Shown piece after piece: positions 16,591 to 29,075 of a stretch of 48,552 bases of DNA. How positions within the stretch are numbered: the first letter of the stretch is position 1; each line of letters opens with the position of its first letter. A program made the position numbers and the translations under genes. The stretch is from an uncultured Anaeromyxobacter sp. (GTDB lineage Bacteria; Myxococcota; Myxococcia; Myxococcales; Anaeromyxobacteraceae): the NCBI GenBank assembly GCA_903874275.1, contig CAIQRS010000198.1:1-48552 (forward strand). The letters are read 5' to 3'. The notes under the pieces are model-generated. The model ran no database searches and was not told where the DNA came from. It saw nothing but the letters and a program-made list of their open reading frames with translations.

Positions 16591-17319
16591 TCAGAGCGCC
16601 AGGAGTGCAGCCGCGGCGGCGGTCGCCGCGGCCAGCAGCGCGAACCGGGATGCCCGCCCGGGAAGGGGCTGCACGGGGCTCTGGTCGGGCGCCGGCGCGT
16701 CCGCTCCTCCCGCTGGCGGGACGATGCCGAGGGCGAGCACCGTCCGTCCGGCACGGAACTCCTGGCCCGGCGTCATTTCACGGAGCCCGACCAGCCGCGC
16801 CCCTCCGAGCCAGGAGCCGTTCCGGCTGCCCAGGTCCTCGACGAGCACCCGCCCATCCTCCACCCGGACCCTGGCGTGCTCCCGGGAGACGGTGGGGTCG
16901 TCGAGCCGGGTCGCGGCCGAGGCTGCCCGGCCGATCACGCCCGGTCGGAGCCGGAGGCGCCGCCCCGCCAGCGGGCCGGCCAGGGCGTGGAGTTCCGGCC
17001 AGGCTTCGCCCTCCTCCCCGCGGAGCGCAGCCAGCAGGACGGAGCGGGCCTCGGCGGCGGTGCCGGGGTCGTCCCACCCTGCGACGATCCGCGCGCCGTC
17101 CACGGTGGCCCACTGGCCCGGCCGCAGGAGCCACCGCTCCCCCGGGCGAAGAGGCCGCCCGGCGACCCGGATCCGGCGGGGCGAGCCCTCGATGACGATC
17201 CCCGGGGCGTCGGCGGCCGACACGCGGACCGAGGGGAGGACCTCGGCGGTCGCGCCGGCCGCCAGGGGGACCTCGACGGGAGGCTCCCCGGGGCGGTGGA
17301 CGGTGGCGCGCGAGGCCAC
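16591..17319 (-). CDS. FHA-domain protein with C-terminal membrane anchor
   Basis: The product is 242 residues from a GTG start five bases after the comEC stop, with GGAGG inside the end of comEC as ribosome binding site. Residues 117-200 are a forkhead-associated domain with all hallmark residues: G130-R131, S145xxH148 and N167-G168, so phosphothreonine binding is likely. Residues 1-100 look like a degenerate second FHA-like beta domain (VEVPLAAGATAEVLPS ... RPLRPGERWLL). A Pro/Ala stretch leads to a hydrophobic C-terminal segment (225-242), suggesting a tail-anchored membrane protein facing the cytoplasm. Coupling to comEC suggests a link to DNA uptake or to a Ser/Thr kinase, both unproven. 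Confidence 0.8.
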   Translation of the reverse strand: MASRATVHRPGEPPVEVPLAAGATAEVLPSVRVSAADAPGIVIEGSPRRIRVAGRPLRPGERWLLRPGQWATVDGARIVAGWDDPGTAAEARSVLLAALRGEEGEAWPELHALAGPLAGRRLRLRPGVIGRAASAATRLDDPTVSREHARVRVEDGRVLVEDLGSRNGSWLGGARLVGLREMTPGQEFRAGRTVLALGIVPPAGGADAPAPDQSPVQPLPGRASRFALLAAATAAAAALLAL

Positions 17320-17324
17320 GGTGG

Positions 17325-19625
17325 CTACCTCCCCTCGAGGAGCGCCCAGGCGTCGAGCGCGGCTTCCGGGCCGGCACGCCACACCGCCCGGCCGTCGGAG
17401 CGGAACCGGACCGGACCCTCGTCGGTGCGGAGCATCTCGGCGCCCGACTCCCGCCAGCGGGCCACCGTCTCGGCGTGGGGGAACCCGTACCGGTTGCCCA
17501 GGCCAACCGTGAAGACCACCCAGCGCGGGCGCGTGGCGGCGACGAGCCCGCGCCCGGAGCTGGTGCGGCTCCCGTGGTGCGGCGCCTTGACCACGTCGGC
17601 GCGGGGGATGCCGGCGGAGGCCAGCGCGGCCTCCCCGGCTGCCTCCAGGTCGCCCGGGAGCAGGAAGGAGGTTTGACCGTAGGTGACGTGGAGGACCAGG
17701 GAGGCGTCGTTCTCGACGAGGCGCCTGTCGCCCGGCGGCGGGCCGAGGACCCGGAAGCGGACGCCCTCGAGGTCCACCTCGTCCCCGGCGGCGAGCTCGG
17801 TGGCCGGGGGCATGCGGGCGAACGCGGCGCGGGCCGCCTCGTCGCCGCGGTCGTGGGACGCGTAGACGCGCGCGGCGCCCAGTCCCGCCACCACCGCCGG
17901 GAGTCCCTGCAGGTGGTCGGGGTGTGGGTGGGAGACGAAGGCGGCGGCGAGCCGCGTCACCCCCATGTCGCGGAGGAAGGGGAGGACGTCGCGCGCGCCC
18001 GGGTCGTACCGGCCGGAGGGATCCCCGCCGGCGTCGATCACCACGGCCGAGCCGCCGGGGAGCCGGACGATGGTGCAGTCCCCCTGGCCGACCGCCAGGA
18101 AGACCACCTCGATCCCCGCACGCGCGCGGGAGGCGAGGAGCCTGGCCGGGCCGGGCAGGAGGAGGGCGGCGATCCCGGTGGCGACGAGGACGAGGCGGAG
18201 GCGGCCGCGGGCCAGCAACGCCCCGATGCCCGCCGCGTAGGCGGCCCAGACGAGTCCCCAGCCCGGCGAGGCCAGGCCCACCGAGGCGAAGGACGGCGCG
18301 GCGAAGAGGTCGTTCACCCGGAGGAACGCGGTGGCGAGCGGCCGGCAGGTCCAGAGGAGCGCGGGTGCGAGGGGCGGCAGGGCGGCGCTGGCCAGGAAGG
18401 AGAGCGCCGCCACGACCGTGAGCGCGGAGGCCAGCGGCAACGCGACCGCGTTGGCGAGCACGCCGACCAGGGAGAGGCTCCGGAAGTGGAGCGCCAGCAG
18501 CGGGGCGGTGGCCACGGTGGCCGCGGCGCTGGCGCAGGCCCCCTGGAGCGCCGCCTCGAGCGCCCGGCCACGCCAGCCGGACCGGTCCGCCCGGAAGGGG
18601 AGCGCCGCGCGGAAGGGGCCGGAGAGCGCGACGAGCCCGGCCACGGAGGCGAAGGAGAGCTGGAACGACACGTCCACGAGCGCTCCGGGATCGACGGCGA
18701 GGAGGACGAGCGCGGCGATGGCCAGCGCCGAGGCGGCGTCCGCCCCGCGCCCGAGCAGGACCGAGGCGAAGACCAGCCCGGCGGCGAGGGCCGAGCGGAG
18801 GACCGGCACCGACGCCCCGGTGGCGACCGCGTAGAGAGCGGCCACCGGGAGGGAGGCGGCCGCCGCAGCGCGCCGGACGTCGAGGCGCGACGACAGCGGG
18901 CGCACGCGGAGCAGGAGGGCCTGGAGGGCGCGCCAGGTCCCGAGCGCCACGACCGCGAGGTGGAGGCCGGAGACCGAGAGCACGTGGGCGAGCCCGCTCC
19001 GCGCGAAGCGCTCCCGGGTCGCCGGGTCCACCTGCGACTCGTCTCCGGCGCCGATGGCCCGGACGAGCGCCGCCTCGGGACGGGGCAGGACCCCCGACGC
19101 CGTGGCGCCGAACCGGAGCCGCGCCGCCGCCACCGCCGAGAGCGGCGAGGGCGGGGCCGAGCGGGCCGGCGGGATCCGCGTCCATGCCTGGGCGGAGACA
19201 CCGTGGGCCGCCATGGCGGCGGTTCCGTCGCGACCGCCTGGGTTCCGGACTCCCCGGGGCTCGCGGACCTCGACCGAGAGGAGGACCTGATCGCCGGGGG
19301 CGAGGGGAGCGGGCAGGTCGGGGGCCGAGACCTCCACCCTCCGCCGCGAAGGGTCGGAGAGCAGGAAGCGGGTCCTGTCCTCCTGCCTTCGGGGCATGGA
19401 AACCACCTCTCCTCGGAGGGCCGAGACACCCGAAATGGGGGTGTCCGGTGCTGCCCTGGATGCTGCCGCGGCGACCCATCCGGCTGCGGCGAAGGCGAGG
19501 GGGGTGCTGGAAAACCAGGCTGCGGCGACGGCGGGGACGATTCCTGCCACTGCTGCGAACGTCCCTGGTTTCAAGGAGATGGCGGCGCCGGCTCCCGCGG
19601 CGAACGCGACCGCCGCGACCCGCAT
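17325..19625 (-). CDS. comEC: ComEC/Rec2-family DNA uptake channel protein
   Basis: The product is about 766 residues with the three-part layout of the family: an N-terminal hydrophobic and OB-like region (residues 1-200), the multi-helix Competence domain (about 200-490, with GLAHVLSVSGLHLAVVALG and PVLRSALAAGLVF), and a C-terminal MBL domain (about 510-766, VFLAVGQGDCTIVRLPGG, SHPHPDHLQG, HHGSRTSS). It is expected to pass single-stranded DNA across the inner membrane. ATG 19625 is chosen; TTG 19643 would add six residues. No comEA lies nearby. It is divergent from carD and coupled to the FHA gene downstream. Confidence 0.92.
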   Translation of the reverse strand: MRVAAVAFAAGAGAAISLKPGTFAAVAGIVPAVAAAWFSSTPLAFAAAGWVAAAASRAAPDTPISGVSALRGEVVSMPRRQEDRTRFLLSDPSRRRVEVSAPDLPAPLAPGDQVLLSVEVREPRGVRNPGGRDGTAAMAAHGVSAQAWTRIPPARSAPPSPLSAVAAARLRFGATASGVLPRPEAALVRAIGAGDESQVDPATRERFARSGLAHVLSVSGLHLAVVALGTWRALQALLLRVRPLSSRLDVRRAAAAASLPVAALYAVATGASVPVLRSALAAGLVFASVLLGRGADAASALAIAALVLLAVDPGALVDVSFQLSFASVAGLVALSGPFRAALPFRADRSGWRGRALEAALQGACASAAATVATAPLLALHFRSLSLVGVLANAVALPLASALTVVAALSFLASAALPPLAPALLWTCRPLATAFLRVNDLFAAPSFASVGLASPGWGLVWAAYAAGIGALLARGRLRLVLVATGIAALLLPGPARLLASRARAGIEVVFLAVGQGDCTIVRLPGGSAVVIDAGGDPSGRYDPGARDVLPFLRDMGVTRLAAAFVSHPHPDHLQGLPAVVAGLGAARVYASHDRGDEAARAAFARMPPATELAAGDEVDLEGVRFRVLGPPPGDRRLVENDASLVLHVTYGQTSFLLPGDLEAAGEAALASAGIPRADVVKAPHHGSRTSSGRGLVAATRPRWVVFTVGLGNRYGFPHAETVARWRESGAEMLRTDEGPVRFRSDGRAVWRAGPEAALDAWALLEGR

Positions 19626-19676
19626 CTGCCTGGAATTCCTCAAGAAAGGTCCCGGAATCGGACGATTTTTTCAATA

Positions 19677-19705
19677 TTGACGGGGCTCAACCGTTGTGGT
19701 AGGGT
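19677..19705 (+). promoter_or_regulatory. Promoter of carD/cdnL
   Basis: TTGACG (19677-19682), exactly 17 bases, then TAGGGT (19700-19705) form a strong sigma70-type promoter next to an AT-rich patch (19664-19676). The predicted leader is about 69 bases and contains a stem-loop at 19731-19748 (CGCCCGG/CCGGGTG, four-base loop) ahead of the GGAGGA ribosome binding site. Confidence 0.75.
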
Positions 19706-19780
19706 TCGCGCTCCAGGCCCAGCGCCCGCCCGCCCGGCATTCCGGGTGCAGGCGACACCGGCAGCGGGGCGGAGGAACGA

Positions 19781-20296
19781 ATGGCGGCAATCCAGAACCC
19801 GTTGGGCCCGATCTTCAAGGTCGGGGACAAGGCAGTCTACCCTGGCCAGGGCGTCGGCGAGGTCATGGGCATCGAGCACAAGGAGGTCGCCGGCCAGCGG
19901 CAGTCCTTCTACGTGCTCCGCATCCTCGACAACGGGATGAAGATCATGATCCCGATGAACAAGGTCGGCTCGGTCGGCCTGCGCGAGATCATCGGCGACA
20001 AGGAGGTCCGCAAGGTCTACACCATCCTCCGCGAGAAGGAGGTCTCGGTCGATTCCACCACCTGGAACCGCCGGTACCGGGAGTACATGGACAAGATCAA
20101 GACCGGCTCGGTCTTCGAGATCGCCGAGGTGCTGCGCGATCTCTACCTGCTCCGCTCCGACAAGGACCTCTCCTTCGGCGAGCGCAAGATGCTCGACACG
20201 GCACGGTCGCTGCTCATCAAGGAACTGGCCATCGCCAAGGACTGCGACGAGCAGGACGTCGAGACGGAGCTCCGGAAGATCTTCAACATCACCTGA
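19781..20296 (+). CDS. cdnL: CarD/CdnL-family RNA polymerase-binding transcription factor
   Basis: The product is 171 residues. The N-terminal Tudor-like RNAP-interaction domain (residues 10-68) has FKVGDKAVYPGQGVGEVMGIEH and the strands FYVLRILDNGMKIMIPMNK. The C-terminal half is helical and includes the conserved tryptophan segment TTWNRRYREYMDKIKTGS and LSFGERKMLDTARSLLIKELA. The length and the absence of an HMGA-like tail match CdnL (the essential stand-alone factor of myxobacteria that stabilises open promoter complexes) rather than the longer CarD. It has its own promoter and is followed by a strong stem-loop, so it appears to be monocistronic and abundant. Confidence 0.93.
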   Translation: MAAIQNPLGPIFKVGDKAVYPGQGVGEVMGIEHKEVAGQRQSFYVLRILDNGMKIMIPMNKVGSVGLREIIGDKEVRKVYTILREKEVSVDSTTWNRRYREYMDKIKTGSVFEIAEVLRDLYLLRSDKDLSFGERKMLDTARSLLIKELAIAKDCDEQDVETELRKIFNIT

Positions 20297-20345
20297 TGGC
20301 GCGGGTCCGGGACGGCATGCCGTTTCGGATCGGCAAGGACGACGT

Positions 20346-20385
20346 CCGCCGCGCGGCCCATGGCCCGTGCGGCGGTCGTGTTTCC
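20346..20385 (+). terminator. Intrinsic terminator after cdnL
   Basis: An 11-bp stem (one G-T wobble) at 20346-20375, CCGCCGCGCGG pairing with CCGTGCGGCGG, is followed by TCGTGTTTCC. It lies 50 bases after the cdnL stop and separates it from ispDF. Confidence 0.6.
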
Positions 20386-20468
20386 GGGGGACGGATCGTG
20401 GCGTGGCGGGCCGCAGGGTCATCGACGGTGGGCGAGAGCACGAGGAGTGCCAGCCCGGAGGAGGCGCC

Positions 20469-21614
20469 TTGATCGGGGGCGAGCGGGTAGGGGGCATCCT
20501 GGCGGCGGGCGGCTCGGGGCTCCGCGCCGGCGTCGCCAAGCAGTGGGCGACGCTCGGTGGCGAGACCGTGCTCCGCCGCGCGGCGCGCGCACTGGCCGCC
20601 AGCGGCGTGGTCGATGAGATCGTGGTGGTGGTTCCCGCCGGCGAGGAGTCCCGCGCTGCAGCCGACCTCCAGGGGCTCCCGGTCCCGTTGCGGGCGGTGG
20701 CCGGAGGCGCGGCCCGTGCCGACTCGGTCCGCGCCGGGCTCGAGGCGCTGGGCGAGGTCGCCGTGGTGGTGGTCCACGATGCCGCCCGACCCTTCGCGAC
20801 GGCGGAACTGGCGAGGGCCGTGGCCGAGGCTGCCGCGGCCCGCGGCGCGGCGCTGGCGGCCCTCCCGGCCACCGACACCGTGAAGCGGGGGGAGGGGGAC
20901 CGGGTCGTGGAGACTCTCGACCGGCGGGTGCTCTGGCTGGCCCAGACGCCGCAGGCCTTCCGCGCGCCGCTGCTGCGCCGGGCCTTCGCGGAGGCCGGTT
21001 CCGCGGCGACCGGGGCCACCGACGAGTGCCAGCTGGTGGAGGCGCTCGGCGCCGAGGTCGCTCTGGTCCCCGGCGAGCCTGGAAACTTCAAGATCACCGG
21101 ACCGGACGACCTGGCCCGGGCCCGGGCGCTCCTCGAGCCGGCGGTGGCCATGGGGGTGGGCTACGACGTCCACGCCTTCGCGCCGGGGAGGAAGCTCGTC
21201 CTGGGCGGCGTCGCGTTCGAGGGGGATGGCCTCCTCGGCCACTCCGACGCCGACATCTGCGCCCACGCCCTCTGCGACGCCGTCCTGGGCGCGGCGGGGC
21301 TGGGGGACATCGGCCGTCACTTCCCGGACACCGACCCGCGCTGGAAGGGGGTCTCGTCGCTGCTGCTGCTCCGCGAGGTGGCGGGCAAGGTGCGGGCGCT
21401 CGGCTGGACGGTGGGGAACTGCGACGTGACGCTGGCGGCCCGGCGCCCCAAGATCGCGCCGCGCGCCGACGAGATGCGGGCCCGGCTGGCCGAGGCGCTC
21501 GGGGTCTCGCCGGCGCAGGTCAACGTCAAGGCCACCACCGGCGAGGGGCTCGGTTTCGTGGGGCGGGGCGAGGGCATCGCCGCCCACGCGGTTGCACTCT
21601 TGGTGAAGAGGTAG
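20469..21614 (+). CDS. ispDF: Bifunctional IspD/IspF of the MEP isoprenoid pathway
   Basis: The product is 381 residues. Residues 1-227 are IspD (MEP cytidylyltransferase): ILAAGGSGLRAGVAKQ, VHDAARPF and AQTPQAF. The usual Pro before KQ is Ala. Residues 228-381 are IspF (MEcPP synthase), starting MGVGYDVHAF with the metal-binding DVH, GHSDAD and HFPDTD, and ending VKATTGEGLGFVGRGEG. The fusion joins steps 3 and 5, as known in alpha- and epsilonproteobacteria and some deltaproteobacteria. The start is TTG 20469 behind a strong GGAGGAGG. The longer frame from 20367 would translate the cdnL terminator. cysS follows five bases after the stop. Confidence 0.94.
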   Translation: MIGGERVGGILAAGGSGLRAGVAKQWATLGGETVLRRAARALAASGVVDEIVVVVPAGEESRAAADLQGLPVPLRAVAGGAARADSVRAGLEALGEVAVVVVHDAARPFATAELARAVAEAAAARGAALAALPATDTVKRGEGDRVVETLDRRVLWLAQTPQAFRAPLLRRAFAEAGSAATGATDECQLVEALGAEVALVPGEPGNFKITGPDDLARARALLEPAVAMGVGYDVHAFAPGRKLVLGGVAFEGDGLLGHSDADICAHALCDAVLGAAGLGDIGRHFPDTDPRWKGVSSLLLLREVAGKVRALGWTVGNCDVTLAARRPKIAPRADEMRARLAEALGVSPAQVNVKATTGEGLGFVGRGEGIAAHAVALLVKR

Positions 21615-21619
21615 GCGAG

Positions 21620-23068
<1,449 letters not shown>

Positions 23069-23075
23069 ACCAACC

Positions 23076-23092
23076 CCGCGGCCTGGCCGCGG
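23076..23092 (+). terminator. Palindromic stem-loop after cysS
   Basis: CCGCGG-CCTGG-CCGCGG forms a compact hairpin eight bases after the stop. The downstream tract AATTCG is short, so termination strength is doubtful. Confidence 0.35.
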
Positions 23093-23219
23093 AATTCGAC
23101 CTCGGATGACGCGTCGCGCGATGCGGCGAGCACGCGCCCCCGCTAAACGGGAACGGCCGGGCAAAGCGAACTCTTTCCGCCTGTCCACCCGCAGCTTCGC
23201 GCAATCACCCGAGGTGAAA

Positions 23220-25907
23220 ATGATCCGCCGAGCCCTCCCCGCGCTGCTCCTCGCCGTGACCCTGGCCGCCTGCCAATCGACGGCAACGCCCGCGGGCCTC
23301 CCCATCGTCGGGGTGGTGTCGGGCGTCCCAGGCCTGGGTGCCGAGGTCACCGTCGCCTACGACGGGCTGGGCGTCCCCCACGTCACGGCGGGCAGCGACG
23401 ACGACGCCGCCTACGCCATCGGCTACGTGCACGCGCGCGACCGGCTCTTCCAGATGGACTTCATGCGGCGCGCCGGCAGGGGAAAGCTCGCCGAGATGCT
23501 CGGTCCGGCCGCGCTCTCGATCGACGTCTCCATCCGCACCCTGTTCACGGCGCAGGCTCCGGTGGCTGCGGGGCTCCCTGGCGCCGGGAGCTACCGGATC
23601 GAGGACGTGATCGTCTCGACGCTCTCCCCGTCCTTCCGGTCGTACCTCCAGCGCTACGCCGACGGGGTGAACCGCTTCCTCGTCGACATGGCGACCGGCG
23701 CGAACGGCGCGAGGCTTCCCGCGGAGTACGTGGCCATCGCGTCCCTTCCCGGGACCTACGCCCCCACCCCCTGGTCGATCGAGGACTCGATCGCCATCGG
23801 CAGGCTCCAGTCCTGGAACCTGTCGGAGACCCTCACCGAGGAGGTCAACTACGGGCGGCTCGCCCAGGGCTTCGCGGCGGCGTGTGGCTCGACCCCGGTC
23901 ACCCAGTGCCCCATCTTCGCGCTCTTCACCGACCTGAACCGTTCCGCCGGCGCGACCCAGACCACCATCCTGCCTCCCCCGGCCGCTGCCTCGGCGGTGA
24001 TGGCCGGGGCGCCCGCGGCGCACGTTCCCCCTTCCACCTCCGGGGTCATGCAGGGGCTTCGCTCGCTCCGGGACATGCTCGGGCTCCGCGCCGGCGATCC
24101 GGTGGGCTCGAACAACTGGGTGATGCGCGCGCCGCTCACGGCCCACGCCATGGTCGGGAACGACCCGCACCTCCCGCTGCAGAACCCGTCGGTCTTCTAT
24201 CTGCTTCAGGTCACCACGCCGACCCGGAACGTGGGCGGCGTGGGCTTCCCTGGAGCGCCGGTCCATGCCATCGGACACAACGACTACATCGGGTGGGGAG
24301 ACACCGTGGCGTACTACGACGTCACCGACGTGTACTACTTCCCGATGGCGGCCGGCGGCCTGCCGTCCACCACCGTGCCGGTCGTCGAGACCTACGCCGT
24401 CCGGGGCGGCACGCCGGTCACCCCGAACCCGCCCATCATGATGGTGCCGAGCTACGGGCCGGTCGTCGCCGCCGACGCGAGCGCCTTCTACACGGCCCGA
24501 TGGACCGGGCAGGAGCCCTCCAACGAACTGCTCGCGTTCTACCAGCTGAACGCGGCGAAGAGCGTGGACGAGGCCTTCGAGGCCGTGAAGACCTTCGAGG
24601 TCGGGGCGCAGAACTTCGTCTTCGCCGACGTGAACGGCAACATCGGCTACTACCCGCACGCCTACGTGCCGATCCGCAAGGCCGGGTGCTTCAGTCCCGC
24701 CGTCGTTCCCTGGGCCCCCATGCCCGGTTACGACGGCAGCTGCGTCTGGACCGGACGGATCTCCGACGCGGCGCTTCCGCAGTCGAAGAACCCCTCCGCC
24801 AACCGGATCGTGACCGCCAACAACGACATCACCGGCGTGCTCCTGGGAAACAACCCCCTCTCGCACGGCGCCGACTCCTACCTGTACGCCTTCCCGGACC
24901 TCGGCTACCGGGCCGCCCGTGCGACCGCGCTTCTCTCGGCGAAGAACGGCGGCTACACGCTCGACGACTTCACCGCCATCCAGGCCGACAACTTCTCCTC
25001 GCTCGCGGCCGACGTGGTGCCCGGGCTGCTCGCCTGGTTCCAGGCCCAGAGCGCGCAGGTCACGGCGAAGGGGCTCGGTCCGGCCGTCGATCTGCTCACC
25101 CACTGGGCGAGCGCCACCAATGCCCGCCGCTACACGACGCCCACCGGCCTCGCCTCGAGCGACCCCACCGGCGCACGGTCCTCCGACGCCGAGGTCGTGG
25201 CCGCCTCCAACGCCTCGATGCTCTTCCACGCGCTCCTGCCGCGGCTGGCGACCAGCCTGCTCGACGACCCGCTCTCCCAGGTCGAGGTCGGGGGCCACTC
25301 CCTCGACACCCGCACCTACCTCTCCCTGACCGGTGGACAGACGGTCGCCAAGTACCTGGCGGCGCTCTCGACCTACGCGATCGGGGGAGCGCCGGCCGTT
25401 CCCCTCAACACCTGCCTCCAGAGCCAGTGCCCGGTCTCCCTGTACGCCCCGGCCGCCCTGGCCGCGCTGGAGGATACGGTGAGCTTCCTCTCCTCGACGG
25501 CCGCCTTCGGCAGCGCGTCCCCGTCCGACTGGATCTGGGGGCGCAAGCACCGGGTCACCTTCGACAGCCTCCTGGCCAGCGCGGGGGTGGGCTTCTTCAA
25601 CGACGGCCCCTTCGCCAACGACGGGGGGCTCTACACCGTGGACGTGGCCAACTTCTCCTGGAACGACGCCGGGGGCGACGGGTTCATCCAGCACTCCGGG
25701 CCCAACATCCGCTTCTCGGCCGAGATGATCGCCCCGGGCAACGTGGTGTGGCGGGCCGTCCTCCCCGGTGGCGCGCCCGACTTCGTCCAGGACCCGAACT
25801 ACGAGAACCAGATCCCGCTCTGGCTCTCGAACGCGCCGGGCGTGCAACCCTGGACCGCCGCCGAGGTGCAGGCCGCGGCGGTGGACCGCTTCGTCATCCG
25901 GCCGTAG
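23220..25907 (+). CDS. Penicillin acylase-family (Ntn hydrolase) lipoprotein
   Basis: The product is 895 residues. The lipoprotein signal peptide MIRRALPALLLAVTLAAC gives a lipidated Cys at residue 18. Residues about 45-270 match the alpha chain (VTVAYDGLGVPHVTA, AIGYVHARDRLFQMDFMRRAGRG). The GSNNW motif marks autoprocessing and the nucleophile Ser297, which starts a beta chain of about 600 residues with NDPHLPLQNPS and GHNDYIGWGDT. Known relatives hydrolyse beta-lactam side chains or acyl-homoserine lactones; the substrate here is not readable. ATG 23220 has GAGGTG upstream; the longer frame from 23106 would spoil the signal peptide. It stands alone, and GCTAAA near 23142 is a possible -10. 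Confidence 0.9.
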   Translation: MIRRALPALLLAVTLAACQSTATPAGLPIVGVVSGVPGLGAEVTVAYDGLGVPHVTAGSDDDAAYAIGYVHARDRLFQMDFMRRAGRGKLAEMLGPAALSIDVSIRTLFTAQAPVAAGLPGAGSYRIEDVIVSTLSPSFRSYLQRYADGVNRFLVDMATGANGARLPAEYVAIASLPGTYAPTPWSIEDSIAIGRLQSWNLSETLTEEVNYGRLAQGFAAACGSTPVTQCPIFALFTDLNRSAGATQTTILPPPAAASAVMAGAPAAHVPPSTSGVMQGLRSLRDMLGLRAGDPVGSNNWVMRAPLTAHAMVGNDPHLPLQNPSVFYLLQVTTPTRNVGGVGFPGAPVHAIGHNDYIGWGDTVAYYDVTDVYYFPMAAGGLPSTTVPVVETYAVRGGTPVTPNPPIMMVPSYGPVVAADASAFYTARWTGQEPSNELLAFYQLNAAKSVDEAFEAVKTFEVGAQNFVFADVNGNIGYYPHAYVPIRKAGCFSPAVVPWAPMPGYDGSCVWTGRISDAALPQSKNPSANRIVTANNDITGVLLGNNPLSHGADSYLYAFPDLGYRAARATALLSAKNGGYTLDDFTAIQADNFSSLAADVVPGLLAWFQAQSAQVTAKGLGPAVDLLTHWASATNARRYTTPTGLASSDPTGARSSDAEVVAASNASMLFHALLPRLATSLLDDPLSQVEVGGHSLDTRTYLSLTGGQTVAKYLAALSTYAIGGAPAVPLNTCLQSQCPVSLYAPAALAALEDTVSFLSSTAAFGSASPSDWIWGRKHRVTFDSLLASAGVGFFNDGPFANDGGLYTVDVANFSWNDAGGDGFIQHSGPNIRFSAEMIAPGNVVWRAVLPGGAPDFVQDPNYENQIPLWLSNAPGVQPWTAAEVQAAAVDRFVIRP

Positions 25908-25924
25908 GAGCCGGTTCCGTCGCG

Positions 25925-25953
25925 CTGAACCCGGGGGCGCCGGGCGTTAGGAT
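25925..25953 (+). promoter_or_regulatory. Candidate uvrB promoter (leaderless geometry)
   Basis: CTGAAC (25925-25930), 17 bases, TAGGAT (25948-25953). The -10 ends six bases before the GTG start, so transcription would begin at the start codon. AGGA inside TAGGAT could alternatively be a ribosome binding site. No SOS (LexA) box that I recognise is present. Confidence 0.45.
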
Positions 25954-25959
25954 CGTCCG

Positions 25960-28047
<2,088 letters not shown>

Positions 28048-29075
28048 GGGGCGCCGTACGCTGCGACGGCCTCCCTTGCCAGCGGGGCGTCGCCGGTTGA
28101 TCCACCCCTGGTGAACAGGTCCATGTGCGCGTCGCCGTACACCTGGCGGGCGGCTTCCAGGTTATGGGAGTCGCAAAGGATCCTGCAGTTGTCCACCGTC
28201 GACGGGCCGCCCCTCCCGCGAGGCACCACGTGGTCCACCTCCAGCCGCGCCGTCGCCCCACACACTCCTCCATCGGCAAGCTTCCACTGGCACTTGCCCC
28301 CGTCCCTCTTCACGATCTCCCGCTTCACCCTGGCCGGCACGCAGGCCTTCCGCTTCCCCTGCTTCTCGATGAGCAAGTGCAGCGCCGCCGTGAGGACCTC
28401 CTCGTCGCTCGCTCGGGGATTCCGGTGCGAGTCCCCCGCCTTCGCCTTCTTCAAGAGCGCCAGGAACTCCCGTGAGACCGTGACGTGCATCCGGCTCGAC
28501 GTGGCGGTCATCGGCACGACGACTGTCCGCTCCGCCGTCGTTCGTTCCACCCCCGTCCGGGGCGCCAAAAGTTCGCCTGGGCGAATGTCCGGATCCGTCT
28601 GCTTCACCTCCGCGACCGGGCCGACCGGCCGAGACGTCTCTGCTCGCGTGACCACCGTCCTCGCCGGCACCACCGTCCGGGGCTTCAACTCCGCCGCCAG
28701 TTCCAGCGCCTCCTGCTTGGACAGGCCGTAGAATCGCGGAAGCACCGCGACCAGGTTCTCCTCCGTCGCAACCGAGGCCAGCACCGCAGCGGTGGTGAAG
28801 CACAGCTTCCCCTCGCGGATCGGTTCCAGCACCTGGGGGAAGCGCTGGACGAGCCAGGCGGCTGCGCGCCGGTGATGGGCCGCCGCGCGCGAGAGGTTCA
28901 ACCCCTTGTGCAGATACGCGAAGAGGTCCGCGTGGCCGAGGGTGCGGAAGAGCTTTCGCCGGTCGAACTCGGCCAGGGCCTCGAGGAAGGCGCCCAGTGA
29001 GACGAACTCGACGCGGAGGAGGTCGATGAGCCGGGAGTGGAAGGAGCGGGCCTCGAGAAGGGTGTCGTCGTTCAT

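Noticed and set aside
16591-19674. A 1027-codon open frame on the minus strand spanning the comEC region and the FHA gene
   Set aside because: Only its last 242 codons (FHA protein) look like a real protein. The first part is an Arg/Pro/Gly-rich shadow of comEC, which has clear domains in another frame.
20297-20468. Longer N terminus of ispDF starting at 20367
   Set aside because: It would translate the stem-loop after cdnL and is not homologous to IspD. TTG 20469 follows a strong ribosome binding site.
23106-23219. Upstream extension of the acylase gene (38 more residues)
   Set aside because: The extension is Arg-rich and would place charged sequence before a perfect lipoprotein signal peptide. 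The ATG at 23220 has its own GAGGTG site.
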